Both the position numbers and the translations under genes were made by a program. Shown one piece after another: positions 40,912 to 48,763 of a stretch of 51,894 bases of DNA. Below the pieces are notes generated by a model, which did not search any database, was not told where the DNA came from, and worked only from the letters and a program-made list of their open reading frames with translations. Source of the stretch: an uncultured Collinsella sp. (GTDB lineage Bacteria > Actinomycetota > Coriobacteriia > Coriobacteriales > Coriobacteriaceae); the NCBI GenBank assembly GCA_958403395.1, contig CATXXF010000010.1, positions 1 through 51,894 on the forward strand, in the 5' to 3' direction. The stretch's first letter is position 1, and the number at the start of each line of letters is the position of its first letter.

Positions 40912-41853
40912 GTGCCGGCGAATAAGGAACATACCGAAGCTACTCCCTCGTCGCTCGCCGTGGCGGCGGGGGAGTATCTCGATTACCTCGCGGTCGAGCG
41001 GGGTTTGGCGCGCAACACGATTGCGGCCTATCGTCGTGACCTGACGACGTACTGCGCCTATCTGGAGCGGGCGGGTATTGTGTCTTTTGAAGAGGTGACC
41101 CGTCAGGTCGTGGAGGGCTTTGTCGCCGACCGTCGCGATGGGGGCTATTCCGATGCCTCGGTGGAGCGTGCGCTTGCAGCCGTGAAGGGCCTGCATGCCT
41201 TTTTGGTGCGCGATGGGGCTGTAGCCCAAAATCCAACGGCGGCGTTGCGCCTGCCTAAAAAGGCTGAGCGTTTGCCGGAGTATCTATCGGTGGAGGATGT
41301 CTCGGCTCTGCTCGATCAAGACTTCCCCGAGGGCGAGATGGGCTTGCGCGACCATGCCATCTTGGAAGTGCTCTACGGATGCGGTTTGCGTGTGAGCGAG
41401 TTGGTGGGGCTCGATGTGGGCGATATCCATATTGACGATGGCTTTGTACTCGTTCGCGGTAAGGGCTCAAAGGAACGCCTGTCCCCGCTGGTGGGAAGCG
41501 CGGCGCGAGCTCTGATGCTCTATGTAACTGAGGGACGTTCTCGCTTGGCGGCCCATGCCCGCGGAACCGAGACCTCGGCGGTCTTTTTAAATAAGAACGG
41601 ACGTCGCCTGTCGCGCCAGGCCGTGCATGCGATATGCGAGCGGTATGGGCGTCAGGTGGGGCTGGTGGGGCTCCATCCCCATACCTTGCGCCACTCCTTT
41701 GCCACCCACATGCTCGCGGGCGGTGCCGACCTGCGTGTGCTGCAGGAGATTTTGGGCCATGCCGATATTTCGACCACGCAGGTCTACACGCATGTCGACC
41801 GCACGCAACTGACCGAGGTCTATCTGGCGGCGCATCCGCTGGCGCATCGTTAA
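40912..41853 (+). CDS. xerD: Tyrosine recombinase XerD
   Basis: About 313 aa from GTG at 40912; the frame is open upstream within pyrG, but the first family-like residues start here. Residues about 15-105 form the SAM-like N-terminal domain (YLDYLAVERGLARNTIAAYRRDL). The catalytic set is visible: YGCGLRVSELVGL (Arg), KGSKERLSPL (Lys), HTLRHSFATHML (His-x-x-Arg), LGHADISTTQVYTHV (His and nucleophile Tyr). It resolves chromosome dimers at dif together with XerC, or alone as a single recombinase in some lineages. Length fits. Cotranscription with pyrG is likely. Confidence 0.92.
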   Translation: MPANKEHTEATPSSLAVAAGEYLDYLAVERGLARNTIAAYRRDLTTYCAYLERAGIVSFEEVTRQVVEGFVADRRDGGYSDASVERALAAVKGLHAFLVRDGAVAQNPTAALRLPKKAERLPEYLSVEDVSALLDQDFPEGEMGLRDHAILEVLYGCGLRVSELVGLDVGDIHIDDGFVLVRGKGSKERLSPLVGSAARALMLYVTEGRSRLAAHARGTETSAVFLNKNGRRLSRQAVHAICERYGRQVGLVGLHPHTLRHSFATHMLAGGADLRVLQEILGHADISTTQVYTHVDRTQLTEVYLAAHPLAHR

Positions 41854-41886
41854 CACATCGCTGGCCTGCATATTTATAGGTATTTG

Positions 41887-41950
41887 GGGACGGGCCCCAG
41901 ATTGCTGCGGCGTGCTTTTGCGCGCGCATGGGCAATCTGGGGCCCGTCCC
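41887..41950. repeat. Long hairpin after xerD
   Basis: Arms 41887-41905 (GGGACGGGCCCCAGATTGC) and 41932-41950 are exact complements, 19 bp, with a GC-rich loop (TGCGGCGTGCTTTTGCGCGC plus six bases) and ATTTTTCG after it, so it can also act as the xerD terminator. Confidence 0.85.
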
Positions 41951-42048
41951 ATTTTTCGCCACTTGTCGTCGCGGTGGTGGGCCGCACGTGCCTTGGGTGG
42001 GGGAGTTTGGGGGCGATGTGAACGCCATGTAAAAGGACGCAAAAATCG

Positions 42049-42074
42049 CCTCAAGGTCAACTTGAAGGTTGAGG
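42049..42074 (+). promoter_or_regulatory. MerR-like inverted repeat upstream of mraZ
   Basis: CCTCAAGG-TCAACTTGA-AGG-TTGAGG: outer arms CCTCAA and TTGAGG are perfect, and the centre TCAACTTGA is palindromic. It resembles the elements at 1289-1337 before the hydrolase gene. About 240 bp upstream of mraZ; between them is G-rich DNA. Confidence 0.45.
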
Positions 42075-42169
42075 TTCGCGGGCGTGGTTCTACAGGTGGC
42101 ATCCCGCTGTTGCTGTAAACACAACATATTGTGTTTTCGAACATATGCTTGGGGGTGTTTTGCAATATA

Positions 42170-42277
42170 TGGTGGGTGGAGTAGTGGGGCGGGGTGGGGG
42201 AAGGGGTGGGGAAAGGTGTTGAAAAATGGGGCGGTTCCCCATATTATTAATGACGTCGACAGGCGGGGTGGTTCCCC
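42170..42277 (+). promoter_or_regulatory. TGGGG-repeat region and GGGGYGGTTCCCC pair ahead of mraZ
   Basis: The plus strand carries repeated TGGGT/TGGGG units, two of which are separated by exactly 5 bp (TGGGG-CGGGG-TGGGG at about 42185-42199), the spacing of known MraZ boxes (TGGGN-N5). Then GGGGCGGTTCCCC (42228-42240) and GGGGTGGTTCCCC (42265-42277) recur 37 bp apart, each with complementary ends. MraZ autoregulation is the natural explanation, but the GC bias here makes G-runs easy by chance. Confidence 0.45.
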
Positions 42278-42315
42278 GCGTACGTGCCATCTGAGTAACC
42301 GAGGGGAGGGCGCAC

Positions 42316-42750
42316 ATGGGAATGACTGGTGCATACGAGCGCAATCTCGATGCAAAAGGTCGTCTATCCCTGCCTGCACCCCTTCGCGAGGAGCTTGGAG
42401 AGCACGTTCGCGTGTTTAAAGCCCTGGATGTCGATGCTCTGTACGTGTTCTCTGCCGAGGCCTTCGATAAGTGGGTCGAAGGACTCTTCGCGGGTCGTGA
42501 GGGCCACGAGGGTTTTAACCCGCGTGACATTAATGACCAGAAGCTCATGAGGGCGATCAACAAGCGCACCACGTCGATGGACGTGGACAGCGCCGGTCGT
42601 ATCGGTCTTTCCGAGTCTCTCCGCAAGCAGGCGAACCTCGACCGCGAGGTCACGGTTGTGGGCAACTACGACCACCTTGAGGTTTGGGATCGCGCCGCGG
42701 CCGATGAGGACGATGACGATGAGGCCCTGCTGGACCTCTTCTTCTCGTAA
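42316..42750 (+). CDS. mraZ: Transcriptional regulator MraZ
   Basis: 144 aa with GAGGGGAGGG upstream of the ATG. Two AbrB-like repeats are visible: GAYERNLDAKGRLSLPAPLREEL (first) and TSMDVDSAGRIGLSESLRKQANL (second), each with the DxxGR signature. It forms a ring that binds repeats upstream of the dcw cluster and represses it in other bacteria. The C-terminus is acidic (DEDDDDEALLDLFFS). First gene of the division/cell-wall cluster. Confidence 0.95.
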   Translation: MGMTGAYERNLDAKGRLSLPAPLREELGEHVRVFKALDVDALYVFSAEAFDKWVEGLFAGREGHEGFNPRDINDQKLMRAINKRTTSMDVDSAGRIGLSESLRKQANLDREVTVVGNYDHLEVWDRAAADEDDDDEALLDLFFS

Positions 42751-42770
42751 GGGCAAGGCACGGGTAACGG

Positions 42771-43736
42771 ATGGAGCGTGGGATCTTGACACAAGAATAT
42801 CGGCATGAACCTGTCATGCTCGGCGAAGTGCTTGAGTCGCTGCGGCTAAAGAGCGGCTCCGTTGTCTGCGATTGCACCCTTGGCGGTGCCGGCCATTCGG
42901 TAAAGATGGCCGCGCAGGTGGGGGAGACGGGCCTTTTGCTCGGCGTCGATCAGGACGACATGGCCCTCGAGGCCGCTGGCGCCCGTCTGGACCGCGAGGT
43001 TCCCGGCGTTCCGCACCAGCTGCTGAAGGGCAACTTCGGCGACTTGGACGAGCTACTTTGCTCGGCCGAGGTGCCCGGGGTCGATGGCTTCCTGTTCGAT
43101 TTGGGCGTTTCGTCGCCGCAACTCGATATCCCTGGCAGGGGCTTTTCGTATAACGAGGACGCCCCATTGGACATGCGGATGGATCCGGGTAATAACACCT
43201 TAAACGCAGCTGAGGTCATCAACACCTATAACGAACACGACCTCGCCCGGATTCTACGCGTCTACGGCGAAGAGAAGTTCGCCTCGCAGATCGCGCGCGA
43301 GATCGTGCGCCGCCGCGAGCAAGAACCGATCGAAACCACCGGCCAATTTGTCGAGATCATCAAGGCGGGTATCCCGGCTGCCGCTCGTCGGCATGGCGGA
43401 CACCCGGCCAAGAAAAGTTTCCAGGCCATTCGCATCGAGGTCAATCACGAGCTCGATGTGCTCGAACGAGGGCTTGATGCCGCCACCAGGTGGCTCAACC
43501 CGGGCGGACGTATCTGCGTCATCTCGTATCACTCGCTCGAGGACCGTATCGTAAAGAACCACTTTAAGGAGATGAGCCAGGGGTGCACGTGTCCGCCGGA
43601 GATTCCGGTGTGCGTGTGCGGCAACGTGCCGATACTCAAGGTCATCACCCGCAAACCCTTGGTTGCCCAGCCTGATGAGGTTGAGCGCAACCCTCGGGCG
43701 AGATCAGCCAAAATCCGCGTGGCGCAGCGTCTGTAG
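42771..43736 (+). CDS. rsmH: 16S rRNA (cytosine-N4)-methyltransferase RsmH
   Basis: About 321 aa from ATG at 42771; a TTG at 42786 with GGAG 8 bases upstream is an equally good start (TQEYRHEPVML). The SAM motif is VCDCTLGGAGHS, followed by GVDQDDMAL, LFDLGVSSPQLDIPGRGFSYNEDAPLDMRMD, and the C-terminal NPGGRICVISYHSLEDRIVKNHFKEMS. It methylates C1402 of 16S rRNA at N4. Adjacent to mraZ as in most bacteria. Confidence 0.95.
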   Translation: MERGILTQEYRHEPVMLGEVLESLRLKSGSVVCDCTLGGAGHSVKMAAQVGETGLLLGVDQDDMALEAAGARLDREVPGVPHQLLKGNFGDLDELLCSAEVPGVDGFLFDLGVSSPQLDIPGRGFSYNEDAPLDMRMDPGNNTLNAAEVINTYNEHDLARILRVYGEEKFASQIAREIVRRREQEPIETTGQFVEIIKAGIPAAARRHGGHPAKKSFQAIRIEVNHELDVLERGLDAATRWLNPGGRICVISYHSLEDRIVKNHFKEMSQGCTCPPEIPVCVCGNVPILKVITRKPLVAQPDEVERNPRARSAKIRVAQRL

Positions 43737-43826
43737 GCGCGACCGCGCGATATTGGACCTCCCGCTCGCACCATAAACGAAGCTTAAACACACTACCAAC
43801 GTACTCGGGATGGGAGGCGGCATATC

Positions 43827-44297
43827 ATGGGCTACAACACTTCAAGCGCAGCACTCGCCTATGATATGAACGCCATGCCCGCCTATCGTGAGACGCCGCA
43901 GGCCCCCGTTGCTCCCCGTGAGCAGCGCACGCCGCGCTATGATGTCTACACGGGCGCGGGCCGTCAGGCAAACCAGGCGGTAAGCCCGGTTTTCATGAGC
44001 GTTCTTAAAACGTTTTGCATCATTGCGGCTATCTTCATGACGATCGGCGTCGCCCGCGTGGCGCTCGCCGGCGTTACGGCCCAGGTGCTCAACAGCAACG
44101 CCGAGCTTACCAACACGCTCGAAAAAGCGACCGATGAGAGCTCCGACCTGGAGGTCATGCATTCGGTCTATGGCGCCGACACGCGCATTCGCGACCTTGC
44201 GGGCGCTTATGGCATGGTGGAGCCCAGCGAGAGCGTTACACTTGACTTTTCGCAGGATGCAGCCGCGGGCGCCAACGCGACCGCGACCGCTCAGTAG
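43827..44297 (+). CDS. FtsL-like septum protein (bitopic, by context)
   Basis: 156 aa with GGGAGG upstream. A ~60-residue Pro/Ala/Arg cytoplasmic N-terminus precedes one membrane helix (SVLKTFCIIAAIFMTIGVARVAL, residues about 53-75), then a short coiled-coil-like region (LNSNAELTNTLEKATDESSDLEVMHSVYG) and an Ala/Thr tail. It lies between rsmH and ftsI, the usual place of ftsL. FtsL proteins are too diverged to name by motif alone, so the call rests on position and topology. Confidence 0.65.
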   Translation: MGYNTSSAALAYDMNAMPAYRETPQAPVAPREQRTPRYDVYTGAGRQANQAVSPVFMSVLKTFCIIAAIFMTIGVARVALAGVTAQVLNSNAELTNTLEKATDESSDLEVMHSVYGADTRIRDLAGAYGMVEPSESVTLDFSQDAAAGANATATAQ

Positions 44298-44314
44298 CAA
44301 GACGGTAGCTGAGT

Positions 44315-46180
44315 ATGACAAATGACTATCGCCGCGGTTCCGATGGGGGCCGCGGTTCTGGACGTCCCTCGTCGCGGGGACGTTCTGGTTATCAAGGAAC
44401 GGGTCGGCAATCTTACAACGCCGGGCAGTCCCGTGGCAACGACCCGGCGTCGCGACTTCGCGGCTCGGGCGGCCCTCAAGTGCATAACACCAGGTCGCGC
44501 AAGAGTTCGTCGACCGAATGGCTCACAGGCGCGCCTCTGCCTCGCCGCAAAGCCGTCATGGGCTTCATCGGGCTTGGCTTGGGCTTGGGCGTCTTTCGCC
44601 TTGCCGACTATCAAATTGTCGAAGCCGATAAACTGCGCGAGCGTGCCGATGCGCGCCGCCTGCTTGCGCAGACCCTCTATGCCAAACGTGGCACCGTCTA
44701 CGACCGCAATGGTAACGTGCTGGCGTCGTCGGTCGAATGTCGCAACATCGCCGTGAACCCGCAGCTTGTCGAGGATGTTGACAAGACGGTGTCGGCGCTG
44801 GTCAAGGCAACTGGAATCGATAAAAAGACCTGCCGCAAGCTCGTTGAGTCCGATGGAACCTGGGTGTATATCAAGCGCCAGGTGGACGAAGACGATGTTG
44901 CGGCGCTGGAGAAGAAGAACCTGCCCGGCGTGCTTTTTGAGCAGGCCATGAAGCGCGTATATCCATACGGCAATCTGGCATCGCAGGTGCTGGGTGTAGT
45001 GAATGTAGACAACGACGGCTTGACGGGTCTCGAAAAGCAATACAACAAGCTTCTGACCGGCACGAACGGTTCTCTCGTACGCGAGCGCGCGAGGGACGGC
45101 AGCTATATCGCGGGCGGTGCCTATAAAAAGGTGGCTGCGGTCGACGGCGTTGATATCGTGACGACGCTCGACGTCAATATCCAGCGTGCGGCCGAGGATG
45201 CCCTGGCAGAGGCAGTTGAGAAGACTAAGGCCAAGAACGGCTCGGCGCTGGTCACCGATCCTACGACAGGCGAGATTTTGGCAGCCTGCTCGTACCCGAC
45301 CTACGACCAGACCGATCTGGAGAATGCCAAGACCGAGGATATGAATCTGCGCCTGGTCACCGACGCCTACGAGCCCGGCTCGGTCTTTAAGACGCTCGTG
45401 GCGGGCGCCGGCTTCGACTTGGGCGTCGTGCGATCGAGTACGTCGTTTGAGGTGCCGGCGAGCATCAAGGTGGGCGACGATACCGTCACCGATGCCGACA
45501 AGCGCGACTATGCCATGACCATGGATGTGCGCGAGATGATGCGCCGTTCGTCCAACGTGGGCTTTGTCCTAGTGGGGCGCAAGATCGGTGCCGACGACTT
45601 TGCCGCCTATGTGGACAAGTGGGGCATCGGTCACAGCTCGGGTGTCGATTTTCCGGGAGAGAGCCTGGGTATCGTCAAGGAGCGTGACCAGTATGACGGC
45701 GCCACGCTGGGCTCGATGAGCTTTGGACAGGCACTGTCCGTCTCGCCGATTGAGATCGCACGTGCCGTGGGCGGCATCGCCAACGGCGGCGTGATGATGA
45801 CACCGCACTTCTATAAGTCCAGCAAAGGCGACGAGAAGGACTGGGGCGAAGGCGAGCGCGCGATTTCGGAGGACGCCGCATCCCAGGTGACATCGTGCAT
45901 GCAGACGGTCGTGTCCGAGGGAACGGGCGTTGGCGGCGCGGTTGACGGCTATGACGTGGCGGGTAAGACCGGTACGGCCGAACGTGCCGACGAGAACGGC
46001 GGCTACCTCAAGGAGAACTACATGTCGTCCTTTATGGGCTTTGCACCGGCACAATCGCCCAAGGTGCTGTGCTATATCACGCTCGACGGAACGCCGAGCG
46101 GCTCAGATGCCGCTGCGGTGCCGTTCCAGTCCATTATGGCCAACGCGCTCGACGTGCTGGGTATCCCGCACACGAAGTAG
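44315..46180 (+). CDS. ftsI: Peptidoglycan D,D-transpeptidase FtsI/PBP2-type
   Basis: 621 aa. Residues 1-75 form a Gly/Ser/Arg-rich cytoplasmic tail, followed by one membrane helix (VMGFIGLGLGLGVFRLADYQIV) and the PBP dimerisation domain (RGTVYDRNGNVLASSVE). The transpeptidase domain has the catalytic Ser356 in the SVFK motif, S412-S413-N414, and KTGT beginning at Lys551. It crosslinks septal peptidoglycan outside the membrane. Shorter than FtsI proteins that carry PASTA domains; none is visible. Starts 18 bp after the FtsL-like gene. murE does not follow. Confidence 0.95.
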   Translation: MTNDYRRGSDGGRGSGRPSSRGRSGYQGTGRQSYNAGQSRGNDPASRLRGSGGPQVHNTRSRKSSSTEWLTGAPLPRRKAVMGFIGLGLGLGVFRLADYQIVEADKLRERADARRLLAQTLYAKRGTVYDRNGNVLASSVECRNIAVNPQLVEDVDKTVSALVKATGIDKKTCRKLVESDGTWVYIKRQVDEDDVAALEKKNLPGVLFEQAMKRVYPYGNLASQVLGVVNVDNDGLTGLEKQYNKLLTGTNGSLVRERARDGSYIAGGAYKKVAAVDGVDIVTTLDVNIQRAAEDALAEAVEKTKAKNGSALVTDPTTGEILAACSYPTYDQTDLENAKTEDMNLRLVTDAYEPGSVFKTLVAGAGFDLGVVRSSTSFEVPASIKVGDDTVTDADKRDYAMTMDVREMMRRSSNVGFVLVGRKIGADDFAAYVDKWGIGHSSGVDFPGESLGIVKERDQYDGATLGSMSFGQALSVSPIEIARAVGGIANGGVMMTPHFYKSSKGDEKDWGEGERAISEDAASQVTSCMQTVVSEGTGVGGAVDGYDVAGKTGTAERADENGGYLKENYMSSFMGFAPAQSPKVLCYITLDGTPSGSDAAAVPFQSIMANALDVLGIPHTK

Positions 46181-46262
46181 GGGGTTACAATCTTTGGGGC
46201 GTGGTTTGTTGTCCCATATGAGGGTGTTCACATGCCCTGCACCACGCATGTGCGGCGCTGGG

Positions 46263-46268
46263 ATACAA
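46263..46268 (+). promoter_or_regulatory. Possible internal promoter before murF
   Basis: TACAAT lies 39 bp before murF in the 126-bp gap where murE is usually found. A -35 was not identified. GGGGAGCTGCA is the ribosome site. Confidence 0.3.
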
Positions 46269-46306
46269 TACGCCGATAGCATTATTAGGTTTACAGGGGA
46301 GCTGCA

Positions 46307-47731
46307 ATGATAGAGATCGCCGTCAACAACCTCGCGGCCGCAACAGGGGCCCGAACCGTGACGGGAGAAGCCGATCGGGTATGCCGCGGGTGCGTTATCG
46401 ACTCGCGCCAGGTCGAGGAAGGGACGATTTTCGTCGCCTTTCCCGGTGAAAACGTCGACGGCAATGATTTTGCTTCCCGTGCCGTCCAGTCGGGTGCCGG
46501 CGCCGTCGTGATGACGCGTGAGCCCGAGGCCGAGCTGGTCTCGCTGGCGCAGGACAAGGGGTGCGCCATCCTGCTGACCGATGATCCCGAGGAGTTTCTG
46601 CTGCGTTTGGCGCACACGTATCGCCTGGAGCTTGGCTGCCTGGTCGTTGGCATTACCGGTTCCATCGGCAAGACGACGACCAAGGACGTGCTCGCCGCCG
46701 TGCTCGCCAAGCTCTATCGTGTCTGGGCCACCAAGGGCAATTTCAATAACCTGATCGGCATGCCGCTCACGGTGCTTTCCGCTCCGGCCGATACCGAGGT
46801 CCTGGTGCTCGAGATGGGCATGAACCATTTCCACGAGATTGAGCGCCTGTCCAAGTCCGCCAATCCCAACCTTGCCATCGTGAGCAAGATTGGTACCTCT
46901 CACATCGGCATTTTGGGCAGCCGCGAGAACATCGCCCGCGCTAAGGCCGAGATTGTCCAGGGTATGTGCGCCGCCGGCGACTTCTTGCCGCTGCTGGTTT
47001 TGGGCGGTGAGGACGACTTTACGCCGTTCATTCGCGATACGTTCGCCCAGCCTGCTGGTATCGACGTTATGCTGGCCGGCGTCTCGGACGACGATGAGGT
47101 CCGTGCCCGCGACATTCGTGTTGATGACGAGGGACGTCCGGTCTTTACGCTCGATTTTGGCCAGGGTGAGACGATCGATACCATGCTTGCCATCCCCGGC
47201 GTGCAGTCCGTTCCTAATGCCGTTAAGGCCGCCGCGGTTTCCTATCGCCTGGGCGTGACGCCCGAGCAGATCGATGCTGCTTTTAGGGGCCTCACGATCA
47301 CCGGTCACCGCCAGGAGATCAAGCGCGCCAAGAGCGGTGCCCGCGTCATCGACGATTCCTATAACGCCAGTGCCGAATCCATGGCTGCTGGCCTCGATCT
47401 ACTGTGCTCGCTTTCGTGCACGGGGTCTCGCATGGCGATCCTGGGCGAGATGGGCGAGATGGGCGATGAGGCTCCTCGCATGCATGAGCTCGTGGGCGCC
47501 TATGCCGCCGCCAAGAAGCTCGACATGCTGGCGTGCGTGGGTGGTGAGCTGGCCCAGCTTATGGCCGATGCCGCGCGCATGATGGGCATGGACGAGGACC
47601 GCATCCAGGTGTTCTCCGATTATCAGCAGGTGCTCGACCGCATGGGCGGCGCGCTTGAAAAACATGATGTTGTACTGGTCAAGGGTTCCCGCTTTGTTGA
47701 GCTCGACCGCTTTGTGGAAGGTGTGTGCTAG
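46307..47731 (+). CDS. murF: UDP-N-acetylmuramoyl-tripeptide-D-alanyl-D-alanine ligase
   Basis: 474 aa. The Mur-ligase ATP site GITGSIGKTTTKDV is near residue 118; other motifs are ATKGNFNNLIGMPLT, EMGMNHFHEIERLS and DSYNASAESMAAGLDLL (C-terminal domain), with TGHRQEI/KRAKSGARVIDDSYN before it. It adds D-Ala-D-Ala to UDP-MurNAc-tripeptide in the cytoplasm. NFNNLIGMP and DDSYNA identify MurF rather than MurE. mraY starts 3 bp after its stop. Confidence 0.95.
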   Translation: MIEIAVNNLAAATGARTVTGEADRVCRGCVIDSRQVEEGTIFVAFPGENVDGNDFASRAVQSGAGAVVMTREPEAELVSLAQDKGCAILLTDDPEEFLLRLAHTYRLELGCLVVGITGSIGKTTTKDVLAAVLAKLYRVWATKGNFNNLIGMPLTVLSAPADTEVLVLEMGMNHFHEIERLSKSANPNLAIVSKIGTSHIGILGSRENIARAKAEIVQGMCAAGDFLPLLVLGGEDDFTPFIRDTFAQPAGIDVMLAGVSDDDEVRARDIRVDDEGRPVFTLDFGQGETIDTMLAIPGVQSVPNAVKAAAVSYRLGVTPEQIDAAFRGLTITGHRQEIKRAKSGARVIDDSYNASAESMAAGLDLLCSLSCTGSRMAILGEMGEMGDEAPRMHELVGAYAAAKKLDMLACVGGELAQLMADAARMMGMDEDRIQVFSDYQQVLDRMGGALEKHDVVLVKGSRFVELDRFVEGVC

Positions 47732-47734
47732 CCC

Positions 47735-48754
47735 ATGTTCGGCAATCCCTCGTATCCAACGTATCAGGCTTTTTTGGGGCTTGGCATCGCCGCTGCCATT
47801 GCGCTGCTGCTCATGCCGTGGTGGATCAAGCTGCTCAAGGTCGAGGGTATCGGCCAGCAGGTTCGTGCCGACGGCCCCAAGCGTCATTTGGTTAAGCAGG
47901 GAACGCCCACCATGGGTGGCGTTGTCATTCTCGTCGCGATTTCGCTGACCTGCCTGCTGATGGGCAAGCTCACCACCGAGCTCGTGCTCGTGCTGCTCGC
48001 CACGCTGGCGACCGGCGTGCTGGGCCTGATCGACGACCTGACCTCCGTTACGCATGGGCGCTCGCTCGGTCTGACGCCTCATGCCAAGATGATCGGCCTA
48101 ACCATTATCTGTGTCACCTTTACGGTACTTGCCGTCAACTGGTGCGGCGTCGCCCCCGAGATTCGTTTTCCCGGCGGCCTGACGATTGACCTTGGCGTGC
48201 TTTCGACCACCATCTGCGGCCTTTCGTTCCCGTGGCTCTACATTGTCTTTTGCTGGCTGATGATCGCCGGTCTTTCTAATGCCGTGAACCTGACCGATGG
48301 CCTTGACGGTCTTGCCGGCGGCACCTCCATGATTGCCATGCTCGCCATGGCTGCCATGGCGTTTTTGCACGGAGACGTGAACCTGTCCATCTTCTGCACC
48401 GCGTGTGCCGGTGCCTGCTTGGGCTTTCTGTGGTTCAACTGCTATCCGGCGAGCATCTTTATGGGCGATACCGGCTCGCTTGCCCTGGGCGCCGCGTTTG
48501 CCTGCACGTCCATCATGACCAACACCGAGGTCGTCTCCCTCATCATCGGCGGCCTGTTTATCGTTGAGACCCTGTCGGTCATGATTCAGGTTGTCTACTT
48601 CCACTTTACGCACAAGCGCGTCTTCCTTATGGCGCCCATCCATCATCATTTCGAAAAGAAGGGCTGGGCCGAGACCAAGGTCGTCATCCGTTTTTGGATT
48701 ATCGCTGCGGCCTTTGGTGCCGTTGGCCTTGCCCTGTTCTTCCAGTTGGGATAG
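47735..48754 (+). CDS. mraY: Phospho-N-acetylmuramoyl-pentapeptide transferase
   Basis: 339 aa, about ten hydrophobic segments. Family motifs: GPKRHLVKQGTPTMGGV, GLIDDLTSVTHGRSLGL with the Asp pair, NLTDGLDGLAGGTSM, FMGDTGSLALGA, and PIHHHFEKKGW with the HHH loop. It transfers phospho-MurNAc-pentapeptide to undecaprenyl phosphate (lipid I). Length is somewhat short of the typical 320-360 range midpoint but complete. Confidence 0.96.
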   Translation: MFGNPSYPTYQAFLGLGIAAAIALLLMPWWIKLLKVEGIGQQVRADGPKRHLVKQGTPTMGGVVILVAISLTCLLMGKLTTELVLVLLATLATGVLGLIDDLTSVTHGRSLGLTPHAKMIGLTIICVTFTVLAVNWCGVAPEIRFPGGLTIDLGVLSTTICGLSFPWLYIVFCWLMIAGLSNAVNLTDGLDGLAGGTSMIAMLAMAAMAFLHGDVNLSIFCTACAGACLGFLWFNCYPASIFMGDTGSLALGAAFACTSIMTNTEVVSLIIGGLFIVETLSVMIQVVYFHFTHKRVFLMAPIHHHFEKKGWAETKVVIRFWIIAAAFGAVGLALFFQLG

Positions 48755-48763
48755 TGGTCTTTC

